DNA of 64,000 bases, from positions 124,001 through 188,000 of the forward strand of contig NZ_LWJG01000004.1 in the NCBI RefSeq assembly GCF_001636425.1, written 5' to 3'. The DNA is from Heyndrickxia acidicola. GTDB lineage: Bacteria > Bacillota > Bacilli > Bacillales > Bacillaceae_C. The translations under genes were made by a program, and so were the position numbers. Below, piece after piece: positions 63,058 through 64,000 of this stretch (the first letter of the stretch is position 1; each line of letters starts with the position of its first letter). Below the pieces are notes generated by a model, which was given only the letters and a program-made list of their open reading frames with translations, searched no databases and was not told the origin of the DNA.

Positions 63058-64000
63058 TTAGGAAGAAGAAACTGTTTTTTGCTTTGGACTCATTGTGATG
63101 CTTTTGAACTGATCTATGCTATTCCAATAGGCAGATGTCATGAAATCCAGGTTCCATACTGCTGCGCCGGCCAAATGGTAGGTTGAGCAAAGCTTTAAAT
63201 AAAGATCATACGATTTTTGACTTGGTAGCCACACTTGATAGTGAATATTATTTACATCATATGATGTATAGTATTCCCCTAGGGTGCTATCCCAATTTAA
63301 GGAATGATGGTTTTCATTCATTAATTTTTCTACATATCCAACAGCAAAGGCTGGATTATTAACAATATAACCTTTCGCGTTACTTTCCCAAAGCCGTGTA
63401 TATGATGGAAGGCCTAAAATGATTTTATCGGAAGGAATGCCTGTCTGAATGAGTTCCTTTATATTTTCATCTAACCAATTAAGGGACGTGACAGGGCCGG
63501 CAATCGGATCTGTTGACCAATGCTCGTCATACCCCATAAAAACCAGGTAATCACAGGTTTTCGCTAGATCAGCATGATCAAAGGGAGACAGTTGATTTTC
63601 CCCTTCCTTTTGATCTGGCGGGATATCCACGGATAGGATGAGATGAGATTTATGCAATACAGCTGAAAGATTTTCAATAAACTGTGAAAACAGATCGCGG
63701 TCCCTTACATCTACATTCTCCATATCGATATTCACCCCTTCCCACTGCTGTTGGATAGCCGCTTGGTACAAGGACTGAATAACTTGTTGCTGCTGGGCGG
63801 GATTAGATAAAAATACATGGTTGGCAGCCTTTGTATCTAACTCCATTGTAATACGCGGCCAGTTTTTCTTCCCCTGTGTTTCTATCATCGTGCTGAAATT
63901 CTGCTGGGGGTCCAGCTTTAAATGACCGTTTGAATCAATTACAGCAAAATCAGGCGAGACGACATCTAAATTCTCATAGTCATTCAATTGCTCTATGCTT
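63058..64000 (-). CDS. GH18-family spore/cell-wall hydrolase (YaaH-like), 5' end outside window
   Basis: The C-terminal 314 codons of a GH18 barrel: catalytic motif WEGVNIDMENV (DxxDxE type), MGYDEHWSTDPIAGPV, ILGLPSYTRLWE and the final WNLDFMTSAYW-like strand. Relatives such as YaaH/SleL hydrolyse cortex fragments in germination; others act on chitin. The frame is open to the window edge, so start, signal or LysM domains cannot be seen. Confidence 0.82.
   Translation of the reverse strand, partial: SIEQLNDYENLDVVSPDFAVIDSNGHLKLDPQQNFSTMIETQGKKNWPRITMELDTKAANHVFLSNPAQQQQVIQSLYQAAIQQQWEGVNIDMENVDVRDRDLFSQFIENLSAVLHKSHLILSVDIPPDQKEGENQLSPFDHADLAKTCDYLVFMGYDEHWSTDPIAGPVTSLNWLDENIKELIQTGIPSDKIILGLPSYTRLWESNAKGYIVNNPAFAVGYVEKLMNENHHSLNWDSTLGEYYTSYDVNNIHYQVWLPSQKSYDLYLKLCSTYHLAGAAVWNLDFMTSAYWNSIDQFKSITMSPKQKTVSSS

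Noticed and set aside
1-64000. tRNA or rRNA genes
   Set aside because: No cloverleaf with TTCRANY arm and no rRNA segments were recognised on either strand.

Overview
The window comes from a low-GC, endospore-forming Bacillota, most likely a Bacillaceae member. It carries an RsfA/YlbO-type sporulation regulator, a GerAB-type germination permease, a YaaH-like GH18 protein, HU, an FbpB-like small protein, a TPP-riboswitch thiamine operon, good AGGAGG ribosome binding sites and Bacillus-style cre, CodY and LexA motifs. I cannot name the genus. No rRNA, tRNA or CRISPR was seen.

Layout. 1-5.9 kb: decayed DinB gene, XRE-DUF1232 regulator, LCP wall-polymer ligase, RsfA-like regulator, decayed DUF2812 gene, germination permease, CBS protein. 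6.4-13.3 kb: chemoreceptor, probable group II intron scrap, LysR regulator, and an aldehyde dehydrogenase/DJ-1/ABM/DinB cluster with internal segmental duplication. 13.6-21.2 kb: GH13 alpha-glucosidase, a holin-like toxin peptide, TetR with divergent nitroreductase and ABM genes, two amino-acid permeases. 21.2-25.2 kb: TPP riboswitch and tenI-thiO-thiS-thiG-thiF. 25.2-28 kb: a dead holin-like toxin whose antisense RNA still looks intact, an unidentified pseudogene, and a secreted coiled-coil protein with an internal duplication. 28.3-35.9 kb: an APH-fold kinase, then a sugar operon (isomerase, Gfo/Idh dehydrogenase, binding lipoprotein, two permeases, AraC regulator) with AraC-type direct repeats before it. 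36-41.8 kb: kinase and integrase remnants, then secreted protein, ABC exporter and two-component system. 42.4-50.4 kb is an accessory zone: membrane-anchored Mrr-like nuclease, a type I toxin with antisense RNA, MntA-HepT, a XerS-like recombinase with a LexA box, a second antisense RNA facing a small basic ORF, an ICMT-family enzyme and a broken PAS chemoreceptor. 50.6-64 kb: DedA, broken alpha/beta hydrolase, DUF4309 protein, an ABC-F protein behind a leader-peptide attenuator, an MGT-type glycosyltransferase, GNAT, an interrupted padR next to a structured noncoding segment, gntP with promoter and cre, HU, FbpB-like protein, and the start-truncated GH18 protein.

The most interesting signals are non-coding or small: a legible attenuator (leader peptide, terminator, competing antiterminator) in front of the ABC-F gene; three relatives of one holin-like toxin at different stages of decay, two with homologous antisense RNA genes; an unassigned small basic ORF with its own strong antisense promoter; and the structured DNA that truncates padR. 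Pseudogenes are frequent (about 17 candidate broken genes or gene fragments).
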